A stretch of 43,011 nucleotides of DNA. Source: Steroidobacteraceae bacterium (GTDB lineage Bacteria > Pseudomonadota > Gammaproteobacteria > Steroidobacterales > Steroidobacteraceae). The stretch spans positions 1-43,011 of the forward strand of contig JABEVI010000034.1 in NCBI GenBank assembly GCA_013044085.1, in the 5' to 3' direction. Below are positions 32,074 through 40,390 of this stretch, one piece after another; within the stretch, counting starts at the first letter, position 1, and the number at the start of each line of letters is the position of its first letter. Below the pieces are notes generated by a model. The model did no database searches. It was not told where the DNA came from and worked only from the letters and a program-made list of their open reading frames with translations. A program made the position numbers and the translations under genes.

Positions 32074-34389
32074 ATGAACGCCATCGTCAGACCGGATGTT
32101 CCCGAACCCACCACCGCCGGCGCTGCGTCGGCCGGCACGCGCTTCCTGCGCAGCCGCCTTCTCGGGCGTATGGCCGGCCTTCGCCACGGCCGGCTGACGC
32201 TGCGCGATGCCTGGGGCACGGTCGAATTCGGCACACCCCGCTCGGCGCGGCCCGATCTGATCGTGCATGTCGAGGTGCTCGACATGGCGTTTTATCGCGC
32301 GGTCGCGGCCAATGGCAGCGTCGGCGCGGGCGAGTCTTGGATGGACGGGCATTGGCGCTGCGACAATCTGGTCGGCTTGATACAGCTGTTGGTGCGCAAC
32401 CGTGACTGGCTCGACGGGATGGAGGGCGGTGCGGCGCGGCTCGGCGGCATCGCGATGCGGGCATGGAATGCGCTGCGCAGGAATACCCGCGACGGCAGCC
32501 GCCGCAACATCGCGGCGCACTACGATCTAGGCAACGATTTTTTCCGTCTGTTTCTCAGCAGCGATTTGCTGTATTCGTCGGCGATCTGGCAGGGCGCGGA
32601 TGACACACTCGAGGCCGCCTCGACCCGCAAGCTTGAGGTCATCTGTCGAAAACTCGAGCTGAAGCCTTCGGATCATGTCATCGAGATCGGCACCGGCTGG
32701 GGCGGCTTTGCGTTGCACGCGGCGAAATACCACGGCTGCCGCGTCACCACGACCACCATCTCCCGTGAACAACACGCGCTCGCGGTCGAGCGGATCGCCG
32801 CGGCCGGCCTGAGCGGGCGCGTCACCGTGCTGCTGGAGGACTACCGGGACCTGCGCGGCCGGTACGACAAGCTGGTATCGATCGAAATGGTGGAAGCGAT
32901 CGGCGCGGCTTACCTCGATGCCTACTTCGAGCGGATGGGGGCCTTGTTGAAGGGCGGCGGGCTGGCGTTGCTGCAGGCGATCACCATCGAGGATCACCGC
33001 TACGAACAGGCGTTGAAGACGGTCGACTTCATCAAGCGGCACGTGTTCCCCGGCAGTTTCATTCCCTCGATCAACGCATTGCTCGCCGCCAAGACCCGCA
33101 GCAGCGACCTGACGCTTCTGCACCTGGAGGATTTCGGTGCCTCCTACGCCCGCACGCTCGAGGCCTGGCGCGAACGCTTCATGGAGCGCCTGCCGCAGGC
33201 GCGCGCGCAAGGATTCGAGGATCGGTTCCTGCGCCTGTGGGAGTTCTACCTGGCCTACTGCGAAGGCGGCTTCCGCGAGCGCTCGATCGGTGTCGCGCAC
33301 CTGCTGATGAGCAAGCCCGAGGGCTCGGCCCAGCCGACGCCGCCGACGCCGCCGCCGTCCGGGCTGCTGGGTCTCGCCGAGCGCGGCCGGTTACCCGACG
33401 TGCTGCTGCGCAAGGGCATCCGCGGGCTGTGCGCGCGGCGGCTGCGTGATGAACGCCGCGGCGGGCTTGCTGCGCAGGCGCAGCGTTTCGCCCAACGCAT
33501 CGAGATGCTCAAGCAAAGCCCGGTCGCGATCCATACCGACACCGCGAATCGGCAGCACTACGAGCTGCCGCCGGCTTTCTTCGAGTTGTGCCTCGGCAAG
33601 CGGTTGAAATATTCGGCTTGCTATTATCCGCGCGGCGACGAGTCGCTCGATCAGGCCGAGGAGGCGATGCTGGGTTTGTACGCCGAGCGGGCCGAACTCG
33701 CCGACGGCCAGAGTGTGCTCGAACTCGGCTGCGGCTGGGGATCGCTGACCCTGTGGATGGCCGAGCGCTTTCCGCGGACCGCGATCGTCGCGGTTTCGAA
33801 TTCGAATCAGCAGCGCGAGTACATCGAGGGGCAGTGCCGGCGGCGGGGCTTGGCGAACGTGCAGGTGATCACGTGCGACGTCAATCAGCTGGACCTGCCA
33901 GCCGGCCGATTCGACCGTTGCGTCTCGATCGAGATGTTCGAACACATGCGAAATTACGAGACCTTGCTCGCCCGCATCGGCGGCTGGTTGAAGCCGGGTG
34001 GCAAGCTGTTCGTGCACGTATTTGCGCATCAGTCGCTGATGTATGCGTTCGAGACCGAGGGCGATGACAACTGGATGGGCCGCCATTTCTTCAGCGGCGG
34101 CCTCATGCCGGCGGCCGACACGCTTCTATGGTTCCAGCGTGAGCTGCGTCTGGAGGAGCGCTGGTACCTCGACGGTACGCATTATCGGCGCACCGCCGAT
34201 CATTGGTTGGCCAATCAGGATGCGCGGCGTGCGCAGGTGATGCCGGTGTTGGTCGAGGCCTATGGGGCCGAGGCGGCCAACCTGTGGTTCCAGCGCTGGC
34301 GCATGTTCTGGATGTCCTGCGCGGAGCTGTTTGGCTATGCCGGAGGCCAGGAATGGCTGGTGGTGCATTACCGCTTCGCCAAGGCCTGA
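32074..34389 (+). CDS. Fused double fatty-acid methyltransferase (Cfa-like + CFAS-family)
   Basis: A 771-residue single chain with two complete SAM methyltransferases. Domain 1 (about 1-418) is Cfa-like: YDLGNDFFRLFLSSDLLYSSAIW, the SAM loop IEIGTGWGG (206-211), SIEMVEAIG with Glu274, and IKRHVFPGSFIPS. Residues at E. coli Cfa bicarbonate-binding positions (Cys139, His266 from memory) are Ser169 and Gln301 here, so methyl addition without ring closure is plausible. A Pro-rich linker (PTPPTPPPSG, about 420-430) follows. Domain 2 (about 433-771) begins LAERGRLPDVLLRKGIRGL, the usual start of a separate CFAS-family protein, has LELGCGWGSLTLW (552-557) and ends GGQEWLVVHYRFAK. ATG 32074 has GAGGATCCC before it. 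In other bacteria these are two genes. No frameshift or stop was seen between them, but an error that merged two genes cannot be excluded by eye. Confidence 0.9.
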   Translation: MNAIVRPDVPEPTTAGAASAGTRFLRSRLLGRMAGLRHGRLTLRDAWGTVEFGTPRSARPDLIVHVEVLDMAFYRAVAANGSVGAGESWMDGHWRCDNLVGLIQLLVRNRDWLDGMEGGAARLGGIAMRAWNALRRNTRDGSRRNIAAHYDLGNDFFRLFLSSDLLYSSAIWQGADDTLEAASTRKLEVICRKLELKPSDHVIEIGTGWGGFALHAAKYHGCRVTTTTISREQHALAVERIAAAGLSGRVTVLLEDYRDLRGRYDKLVSIEMVEAIGAAYLDAYFERMGALLKGGGLALLQAITIEDHRYEQALKTVDFIKRHVFPGSFIPSINALLAAKTRSSDLTLLHLEDFGASYARTLEAWRERFMERLPQARAQGFEDRFLRLWEFYLAYCEGGFRERSIGVAHLLMSKPEGSAQPTPPTPPPSGLLGLAERGRLPDVLLRKGIRGLCARRLRDERRGGLAAQAQRFAQRIEMLKQSPVAIHTDTANRQHYELPPAFFELCLGKRLKYSACYYPRGDESLDQAEEAMLGLYAERAELADGQSVLELGCGWGSLTLWMAERFPRTAIVAVSNSNQQREYIEGQCRRRGLANVQVITCDVNQLDLPAGRFDRCVSIEMFEHMRNYETLLARIGGWLKPGGKLFVHVFAHQSLMYAFETEGDDNWMGRHFFSGGLMPAADTLLWFQRELRLEERWYLDGTHYRRTADHWLANQDARRAQVMPVLVEAYGAEAANLWFQRWRMFWMSCAELFGYAGGQEWLVVHYRFAKA

Positions 34390-34719
34390 AGCGGCGGCCG
34401 GCTTCCCTGTTACAACGGCGTTCGCGTGCGCCGTTCCCTCGACGGTAACACGCCGGCTAATCGTGCTGGGAGTCCTTCATCACCGCAGGCAAGCCTGGTT
34501 CACCATGCCTGGGAACCGCACTTCAACGGGCTATACGAAACTCCCGTCGCCGCCTGATTGATAATTCGTCTCCCACAGACGCTGTGTCTGCGTGATCCAG
34601 GCATTCATCGAGCGCTTCGCCCCCGCAGAACGCTCGCGGGCGGGGCACATCGGAAACCCCGCCCGCGAGACATCAACAACAAGAGCAGTGCAGGCCCGCC
34701 CCAGGACTCAGCCGTTGAC
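34390..34719. other. Gene-poor gap with two hairpins
   Basis: 330 bp between the fused methyltransferase and the secreted protein gene (which ends at 34720). I see no gene. It has a hairpin AACGGCG-(8 nt)-CGCCGTT at 34414-34435, 25 nt past the stop of the methyltransferase gene, a likely transcript end though without a T tract. The larger hairpin at 34633-34669 is listed separately. The middle contains repeated CCTGG words but no repeat family I know. Confidence 0.5.
34633..34669. terminator. 13-bp perfect stem-loop downstream of the secreted protein gene
   Basis: CTCGCGGGCGGGG at 34633-34645 pairs perfectly with its complement at 34657-34669 over an 11-nt loop. It is 50-90 bp past the stop of the minus-strand gene at 34720 and faces the operon ending at 34389. 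No T tract follows on either strand, so efficient intrinsic termination is not certain; a 3' stabiliser is another option. Confidence 0.5.
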
Positions 34720-35871
34720 CTAGCCGTCCCCACCGCCGGGATGGGTAGTGCAGGCGTGCGCTGCATTGTTGTACTCAGGCTGGATCCAGTAGGCATTACC
34801 GTTCAACTGAACTCGGCTCGGGTCGAAGTACACCGTCGTTGTCGGTCCCGGAACCGCCGGCGGCGGCGGATTGACGGCGAGGAAGCTGCACTCGTCGCCG
34901 ATCTCCTGGCCGAATACGCCGTTGTCCTCCTCGTTCCACCAGCCGGTCGGCCAGGCGCCCACGGTATTCGGATCGGTGATGGTCTCGAACGTCTCGTGCG
35001 AAAGCACGGAGTTCGTCGAATCCACGAGCTGACCGTTGCCGGTGTTCGGCCGGACCGAGCAGCCGCTCACGTCCTGATACGGTTCAACCGTGTAGATCGC
35101 CACGGCTGAGTTCGGGAACTGAGTGGCATTGTGGTACGCGCAGTACTTGAAACTGTTCGCATTGTCCGGCGAGTAGCACGTTCCGGAGAATTGACACTCA
35201 TCCTGACCCGGCGAGAGGAAAATGTTGTAAATCGCGTGAAAGCCAGTCGGCAGTCCGAACGCAGACGTCACCGTGTATACGATCTGCTGCATGTCCCCGT
35301 CCGACAACGGGGTGCCGGGAGGCAGGCCTGGCACGCTCACCATGATGGGCTTCGGATACACGCGGTACCGGTCGCCGTCCTGGGAGTTAACGTACTGGTC
35401 AGTGATGTGAATCATTTGGCTGCTGCCCAGATCGCGCAGGAAGCCGGCCGGATCACCCCAACACGAGGCAATCGAGGCCTTCGAACTGCATGACGCGTTG
35501 GGAGTCGTATCGACGTAGATCAAGTACTGGGTGGCCGTCTGAATCGTCTGCCCGCCGTGGTACTCCAGCGTGCCGGGATAGCGGGTGCCCTTGTGTTGCT
35601 CCTGCCAGTCGCCTGAGGAATTCCCGGAGCCGCCCCCGCGCATCTCGAACTCCTGCGCACTCTGCGACATCTTGCCGGCCGCCGTGTTCGCATAAAGCAC
35701 GTGGGGCACGCCCGGCTGCGCCTGCGCAACGACGCTACTGGCATAACCTGAGAGATTGACCGTCAAATGAAGCGACTGCTGCGCGGCCCGGACCGGCGAG
35801 CAGGTCAAGACCGTTGCAATCGTTCCGGCGACCGTGGCCAGCGCGGAAGACCATAAACGCGACCTTTGCAT
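34720..35871 (-). CDS. Secreted EXORDIUM-like protein with HExxE motif
   Basis: Exported protein of 383 residues. ATG 35871 is preceded by GAGGGGTCACTCC and starts a Sec signal peptide (SALATVAGTIATVLTCSPVRA, cut before AQQ). The mature part has YLIYVDTTPNASC and a central region with many Cys (DECQFSGTCYSPDN, YCAYHNATQF). The C-terminal block SHETFETITDP with GWWNEEDNGVFGQEIGDEC recalls the HExxE/TDP.W.D..G.EI.DkC pattern of bacterial EXORDIUM/phosphate-induced-protein homologues (PF04674 from memory), ending QPEYNNAAHACTT. HETFE could bind a metal, but protease activity is not proven. Seven or more Cys suggest periplasmic or extracellular disulfides. It is a lone gene; nothing next to it points to a partner. 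Confidence 0.75.
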   Translation of the reverse strand: MQRSRLWSSALATVAGTIATVLTCSPVRAAQQSLHLTVNLSGYASSVVAQAQPGVPHVLYANTAAGKMSQSAQEFEMRGGGSGNSSGDWQEQHKGTRYPGTLEYHGGQTIQTATQYLIYVDTTPNASCSSKASIASCWGDPAGFLRDLGSSQMIHITDQYVNSQDGDRYRVYPKPIMVSVPGLPPGTPLSDGDMQQIVYTVTSAFGLPTGFHAIYNIFLSPGQDECQFSGTCYSPDNANSFKYCAYHNATQFPNSAVAIYTVEPYQDVSGCSVRPNTGNGQLVDSTNSVLSHETFETITDPNTVGAWPTGWWNEEDNGVFGQEIGDECSFLAVNPPPPAVPGPTTTVYFDPSRVQLNGNAYWIQPEYNNAAHACTTHPGGGDG

Positions 35872-36175
35872 GGAGTGACCCCTCAATTGTTATTTCTATT
35901 CCGAGCAGAAGAGCTTGGCTGTTGGCAACCAACACCCAGCCCGTTGCTGTTGCAGGCACGTTGGAGAACGACTGAAGATAGGCGCCGCGTTCCGCGGTTG
36001 TCAAGTTTGACACGTGTATCAAACAGCGCTCGCCGCCAGCGGGTACGATCTTTCCCGCCGCGTCGCAGAGTGCGACCGACTCGGGCGGTTCATTTTTTGA
36101 TTTTGCCTCCGACCCATGGACGATTCGATTCGCGCGACCTACCATCGGGGGTCGTTCAAGGGTGGATGAAATCTG
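35872..36175. other. Divergent intergenic region with operator-like palindrome
   Basis: 304 bp between the divergent secreted-protein gene and the FAD oxidoreductase gene. It has no convincing gene; a short frame from ATG 36117 (about 17 codons) is not supported. It holds the 20-bp dyad listed separately and an AT-rich TTTTTTGATTTTG at about 36094-36106 that may be part of a promoter. Confidence 0.5.
35999..36024. promoter_or_regulatory. Operator-like palindromes upstream of FAD oxidoreductase/MFS operon
   Basis: GTTTGACACGTGTATCAAAC at 36005-36024 is a 20-bp dyad pairing at 8 of 10 positions, with perfect 6-bp outer arms. It overlaps a second perfect dyad, TGTCAA-GT-TTGACA, at 35999-36012. 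It lies 152-177 bp upstream of the oxidoreductase start. Shape and length suit a TetR- or GntR/FadR-type regulator; none is encoded nearby. Confidence 0.5.
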
Positions 36176-37543
36176 ATGACCCAACAAATCGTCGAGGCGG
36201 CGCGTGCGGTGGATGTGGTGCTCGAGACCGATGTGCTCGTCGTCGGCAGCGGGCCGGGAGGACTCGCCGCGGCGCTGGCCGCGGCGCGCGCCGGCGTGCG
36301 CACGGCGCTGCTCGATCGCAACGGCTGTTTCGGCGGCAACATCACGCAGGTGGGCGTCGAGGGCTTTGCCTGGTACCGCCATGAGCATACGGTCGACTCC
36401 GAGGGCATCGGCATCGAGTTCGAGCAGCGCGCGAAGGCGATGGGCGCCGCGCTCCCCGAGCCGCAGTCGCTGAGCCATGCGCTCGATGCGGAGATGTTCA
36501 AGTGGGTCGCGGACGCACTCGTCGAGGAGGCGGGCGTGCTGCCGCTTTTGCACCGGCTGTGCGTCGCGCCGATCATCGAAGGCGGGATGATTCGCGGCGT
36601 GATCACCGAGAGCAAGGCGGGTCGTGAAGCGATCCTGGCCGCGCGCGTGATCGACGCGACCGGTGATGCCGATCTGGTCGCGCGCGCCGGTTCGCCGGTG
36701 TGCAAGACGCCGCGCGAGCAGATGATGGCCGCGTCGGTGATGTTCTCGATGAGCGGCGTCGACAAACGACGCTTCATGGACCAGGTGAAGGCGGACCCGC
36801 AGGCCTACAAGGACTGGGTGGGCAACGGCGAATGGAGCATCGAGACGACCGGCAAGGAGGATGATCTGTTCTCGCCGTTCCTGCGCAAGCCGTTCAAACA
36901 GGCGGTGGCCGCCGGCGTGATCCCGGCGAGCCTCAGCACGATCGCCGGCACCTGGGGGACCGTCAGTGATCAGGGGGATCTGACGTATTTGAACCTGATC
37001 CACCTGCCGCAAATCGACGGCACGGATCCGTCCGACCTGACCCGCGGCGAGATCGAGGGAAGGCGCCAGGCGATTCATGCCATCGAGGCCTTGCGCCGCT
37101 TCATGCCGGGCTGCGAAACGGCCAAGTTGCGCAATTTCGGCATGACCCTCGGCATTCGCGACACGCGCAAGATCGACGCGCTGTACAACCTCACCGCGGC
37201 CGACGTGCGCGAACAAGGCCGCTTCGAGGATTCGATCGGGATTTTCCCGGAATTCATCGACGGCTATGGGCTGTTGATCCTGCCGACGACGGGACGGTAC
37301 TTCCAGGTGCCGTATCGTGCGTTGGTGCCGAAAGGGACCGGCAATCTGCTCGTCGCGGGACGCGCCATCGGCGGGGACAAGACATCGCACGCCGCGGTGC
37401 GCAACATGATGTGCTGCGCGGTCAGCGGGCAGGGCGCAGGCGTCGCGGCGGCGATGTCCTGCAAGACCGGGCAGGCCTTCGAGCGTCTCGATGTGTCGGT
37501 GGTGCAGAAGGAACTTCTGCGTCAAGGGGCGAGAATCCGGTGA
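36176..37543 (+). CDS. FAD-dependent oxidoreductase (FAD_oxidored family)
   Basis: Flavoprotein of 455 residues. The N-terminal FAD site is LETDVLVVGSGPGGLAAAL, then RTALLDRNGCFGGNITQVG, both typical of PF12831. The middle carries ARVIDATGDADLVARAG, and the C-terminal FAD contact is VPKGTGNLLVAGRAIGGDKTSHAAVRNM. The family includes tricarballylate/fumarate-reductase-like and steroid-related dehydrogenases; the substrate is unknown. The stop at 37543 overlaps the GTG start of an MFS transporter gene, which suggests that the transporter carries the enzyme's substrate. Transcription may be controlled from the palindromes near 36010. Confidence 0.85.
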   Translation: MTQQIVEAARAVDVVLETDVLVVGSGPGGLAAALAAARAGVRTALLDRNGCFGGNITQVGVEGFAWYRHEHTVDSEGIGIEFEQRAKAMGAALPEPQSLSHALDAEMFKWVADALVEEAGVLPLLHRLCVAPIIEGGMIRGVITESKAGREAILAARVIDATGDADLVARAGSPVCKTPREQMMAASVMFSMSGVDKRRFMDQVKADPQAYKDWVGNGEWSIETTGKEDDLFSPFLRKPFKQAVAAGVIPASLSTIAGTWGTVSDQGDLTYLNLIHLPQIDGTDPSDLTRGEIEGRRQAIHAIEALRRFMPGCETAKLRNFGMTLGIRDTRKIDALYNLTAADVREQGRFEDSIGIFPEFIDGYGLLILPTTGRYFQVPYRALVPKGTGNLLVAGRAIGGDKTSHAAVRNMMCCAVSGQGAGVAAAMSCKTGQAFERLDVSVVQKELLRQGARIR

Positions 37544-38832
37544 CGATGGCCGGGGGCGTCGCCGGCGCGCCGATGGACTCTTCACCGCGCAGGCGGTGGT
37601 GGGTTCTCGCGCTGTTCAGTGCGGCGATCGCCGGTTGTTATTACGAGTACGACGCGATCGCTCCGATCGCCGATTTCCTGCGCACCCAGCGCGGCTTCAG
37701 CCAGGCGCAGATCGGCCTGCTGAACGCTGTGTTCAGCCTGCCGAACGTCGTGCTCGCGCTCGCCGGCGGGATGTTGATCGATCGCTACGGCGCGGCGCGG
37801 GTTGCGATCGTGACCTCCGGGCTGTGCTTGCTCGGGGCCGTATTGACGGCGGTGGCGGATCCGTATTCGGTGATGGTGGTCGGCCGCTTGATCTTCGGAG
37901 TCAGCGAGGAGGCGTTGTTCATCGCCTTGCTCGCGGGACTCGCGCAGTGGTTCGCGGGCGGCGGCATGGCGCTGGCGATGGCGCTGTTTTTCAGCCTGGC
38001 GCGCATCGGTTCCTATGCGGCCGACACCTCTCCGGACTGGGCGCGGGCGGTCTATGCCCGCGGATGGCAGTCGCCCTTGTGGCTCGGCGCCCTGATCACG
38101 GGAGCGAGCTTTCTCGCCGCATTGATCTATTTCGTGGGCTTTGCGCGTCCCGCGGCACCGCCGGGGCCGGCGGGCGAGCGGCAAGGGATCGTGTGGGCGG
38201 ACATCGTCCGTTTCGACCGCTCGTTTTGGTACATCCTCGTGCTCAATGTGCTGTTCGCATCCGTGTTCTTCCCGTTTCGCAGCACCTTTGCGATCGAGTT
38301 TTTCCAGGACGCAAAGGGGCTGACGCTGCAACAGGCGGGGCTCGCCAACAGCTGGGTGTTCTTCGCGGCAATCTTCGCGACGCCGCTGTTCGGCTTCATC
38401 GCCGATCGGCGCGGGCACCGGGCGATGATGATGACCTTCGGCACGTTGTTGCTGCCGACGACATTCCTGATCCTCGGAACGACCCATTGGAGTCTATGGA
38501 TCTCCACGGCGCTGATGGGCATCAGCTTCTCGGTGGTGCCGGCCGTGATCTGGCCATCGACGGCGATGCTCGTCGAACCGCGCCGGCTCGGCACCGCCTA
38601 TGGATTGATCAACCTGTTGCAGAACCTCGGCCTCGCCGTGTGCAACCTCGCGGCCGGCTGGCTCAACGATCGGGCGCACGCCGGACCGCGCAATCCGGCC
38701 GGTTACGATCCGATGCTGTGGTTCTTCGGCGTCATCGGATTCATCGCCTTTTTATCCGTCTTCGTGCTCTGGCGGCGCGAGTCCGGTCCGGCGGGCCACG
38801 GCCTCGAGGCCGTGCGGCCGGAAGCGCCCTAG
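37540..38832 (+). CDS. MFS transporter
   Basis: Major-facilitator carrier of 430 residues with 12 predicted membrane helices. TM1 is WVLALFSAAIAGCYYEYDAIAPI; the loop 2-3 motif is GGMLIDRYGAARV, and the equivalent after TM8 is GFIADRRGHRAMMMTFG. The start is taken as GTG 37540 overlapping the oxidoreductase's TGA (GTGA), with AAGGGG 10 bp upstream; ATG 37546 is nearly equivalent, and the frame further upstream lies in the oxidoreductase gene. Likely imports or exports the substrate of its operon partner. The last bases CTAG (38829-38832) give the stop for this gene and for the convergent SDR gene. Confidence 0.9.
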   Translation: MTMAGGVAGAPMDSSPRRRWWVLALFSAAIAGCYYEYDAIAPIADFLRTQRGFSQAQIGLLNAVFSLPNVVLALAGGMLIDRYGAARVAIVTSGLCLLGAVLTAVADPYSVMVVGRLIFGVSEEALFIALLAGLAQWFAGGGMALAMALFFSLARIGSYAADTSPDWARAVYARGWQSPLWLGALITGASFLAALIYFVGFARPAAPPGPAGERQGIVWADIVRFDRSFWYILVLNVLFASVFFPFRSTFAIEFFQDAKGLTLQQAGLANSWVFFAAIFATPLFGFIADRRGHRAMMMTFGTLLLPTTFLILGTTHWSLWISTALMGISFSVVPAVIWPSTAMLVEPRRLGTAYGLINLLQNLGLAVCNLAAGWLNDRAHAGPRNPAGYDPMLWFFGVIGFIAFLSVFVLWRRESGPAGHGLEAVRPEAP

Positions 38833-39560
38833 AACTGCACCTGCGCGACCGAGCCGCCGTCCACGTACCAGTTGGCGCCGGAGACGAAGGCGGCCGCCGG
38901 ACTCGATATGAAGGCGACGACGCGCGCCACTTCGTCGGGGGCACCGAAACGGCCCATGCGATTGCGCTGCACGGTGCGCGCGAATCCCGCCGGATCGCGT
39001 CGACGCACGCCGTCCCAATAGCCGCCGTCGAACAGAATATCTCCCGGGGAGACGACGTTTACGCGCACCGTCGGCAGCAGTCGGGAAGACAAGGATTTCA
39101 TGTAGTGCGCCATCGCCGCCTTGGACGCGCCGTACGATGGTGAGTGCGGCGCCTCGTAGGAAGCGGTCTTGGAACCGATGAAGGTGATCGCGGCGTGAGC
39201 GGAACCCTGCAGCACCGGAATCGCCGTCTCGGTCACATGCACGGTCCCCTCGAGGTCGACACGCAAGGTGGTGCGCCAGTCGTCGGCGAGCGCGCTGACG
39301 TTGGCGACCAGGATGTCGAAGCGGCCGACCGCCGCCAGCCATCGCGTCACCGCTTCGGGGTCCGCCACGTCGACGGATTCACCCTCGACCGTGCCGGGCA
39401 GCCCGCGCAGCTCGGCCAGCGTCGTAGCGATGCGTTCGCGGCCGCGAGCGCAGAAATGCACATTGCAACCCTCGCCGGCGAGGGTGCGGACGATTTCCTT
39501 GCCGATTCCCGCCGATCCTCCGGTGACGACGGCGCTCAAGCCGCGAAGCTGCAGATCCAT
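38829..39560 (-). CDS. SDR-family oxidoreductase
   Basis: Classical short-chain dehydrogenase of 243 residues. NAD(P) site VVTGGSAGIGKEIVRTL near the N-terminus (TGxxxGIG), an Arg in FCARGRERI that suggests NADP, and the catalytic Ser-Tyr-Lys in FIGSKTASYEA and PSYGASKAAM. The usual NNAG is ANVSA here. The C-terminus SGANWYVDGGSVAQVQF is the normal SDR end. ATG 39560 is chosen; the frame open to 40514 overlaps the permease gene. It is 29 bp after the FetB-like permease and may be co-transcribed with the ABC pair. The substrate is not evident. Confidence 0.88.
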   Translation of the reverse strand: MDLQLRGLSAVVTGGSAGIGKEIVRTLAGEGCNVHFCARGRERIATTLAELRGLPGTVEGESVDVADPEAVTRWLAAVGRFDILVANVSALADDWRTTLRVDLEGTVHVTETAIPVLQGSAHAAITFIGSKTASYEAPHSPSYGASKAAMAHYMKSLSSRLLPTVRVNVVSPGDILFDGGYWDGVRRRDPAGFARTVQRNRMGRFGAPDEVARVVAFISSPAAAFVSGANWYVDGGSVAQVQF

Positions 39561-39589
39561 GTTGCGAAATTCCTCGCGCCGCGGGGCGC

Positions 39590-40390
39590 CTAGAGCTGAA
39601 TGGGGGGTAATAATTGAGCGGCACTCGTGAAGAAACTTCTTCGGTACCACTGCACGATGCCGGTCGCGGTCAGCGCGGTCGCCGCGGCGAGCATGAACAC
39701 GACGACGATCTGATAGCGCACGGCGAGCGTCGGCGCCGATCCGGCGAGGATCTGGCCCGTCATCATGCCCGGCAGGGACACCACTCCGACGACCGCGAGT
39801 GAATTGATCGTCGGAATCATCGCAGCGATCGTGGCGCGGCGTGCCGGTTCGGCGCTGGCTTGCTGTGGCGATGCGCCGAGGGCGAGGTATGCTTCGATTT
39901 GCGCGCGCCCGGACGCCATTTCCGATTGCAGCCGCCCCGCCGCGAGCGCCGCGCCGTTCATCGCGTTGCCCACGATCATCCCGAACAGGGGAATCAGGTA
40001 ACGCGGGTTGTACCAGGGTGTGACATCGATGACGACCGCGCCGACATACGCGATCGTCAGGCTCGAGCCGAGCAGGATCGACACGAAGCAGATCGGCCGC
40101 AATCGCCGGCGCGCCGGGCGGCCGCCGGGACTGCGGGCCGTCGCGGCGAGCGTCGCAGTCAGCACCATCAACAGCAACACGCCTAAGACCAGGTACCAGC
40201 GGTTGGTGTTGAACAACCACACCAACACATAACCGATCAGCGTCAGCTGCACGAGCGCGCGGATGGCGCCGATGGCCAGTGATTTTGCAAGCCCCAGACG
40301 TTGCCACGCCGAGAGCGCGATCGCGACCATGATCAGTGCGGAGGCGAGGGCGAGCCGTGCCCAGCCGATTTCGATCGTCGGCGTCGTCAT
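39590..40390 (-). CDS. UPF0014/FetB-like ABC permease
   Basis: Inner-membrane permease of 266 residues with about seven hydrophobic segments. SLAIGAIRALVQLTLIGYVL near the start and the VVIDVTPWYNPRYLIPLFGMIVGNAMNG block, followed by EAYLALGASPQQA and the SLPGMMTGQILAGSAP loop, are diagnostic of the UPF0014 (YbbM/FetB) family. E. coli FetAB is associated with iron export and peroxide resistance; that function is only transferred by homology. ATG 40390 overlaps the ATPase stop by 4 bp (ATGA). Confidence 0.9.
   Translation of the reverse strand: MTTPTIEIGWARLALASALIMVAIALSAWQRLGLAKSLAIGAIRALVQLTLIGYVLVWLFNTNRWYLVLGVLLLMVLTATLAATARSPGGRPARRRLRPICFVSILLGSSLTIAYVGAVVIDVTPWYNPRYLIPLFGMIVGNAMNGAALAAGRLQSEMASGRAQIEAYLALGASPQQASAEPARRATIAAMIPTINSLAVVGVVSLPGMMTGQILAGSAPTLAVRYQIVVVFMLAAATALTATGIVQWYRRSFFTSAAQLLPPIQL

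Noticed and set aside
33328..33360. GCC/GAC triplet repeat in the methyltransferase fusion as a phase-variable tract
   Set aside because: The repeat is imperfect and short and its unit is three bases, so slippage would not change frame; it simply codes the Pro-rich linker.
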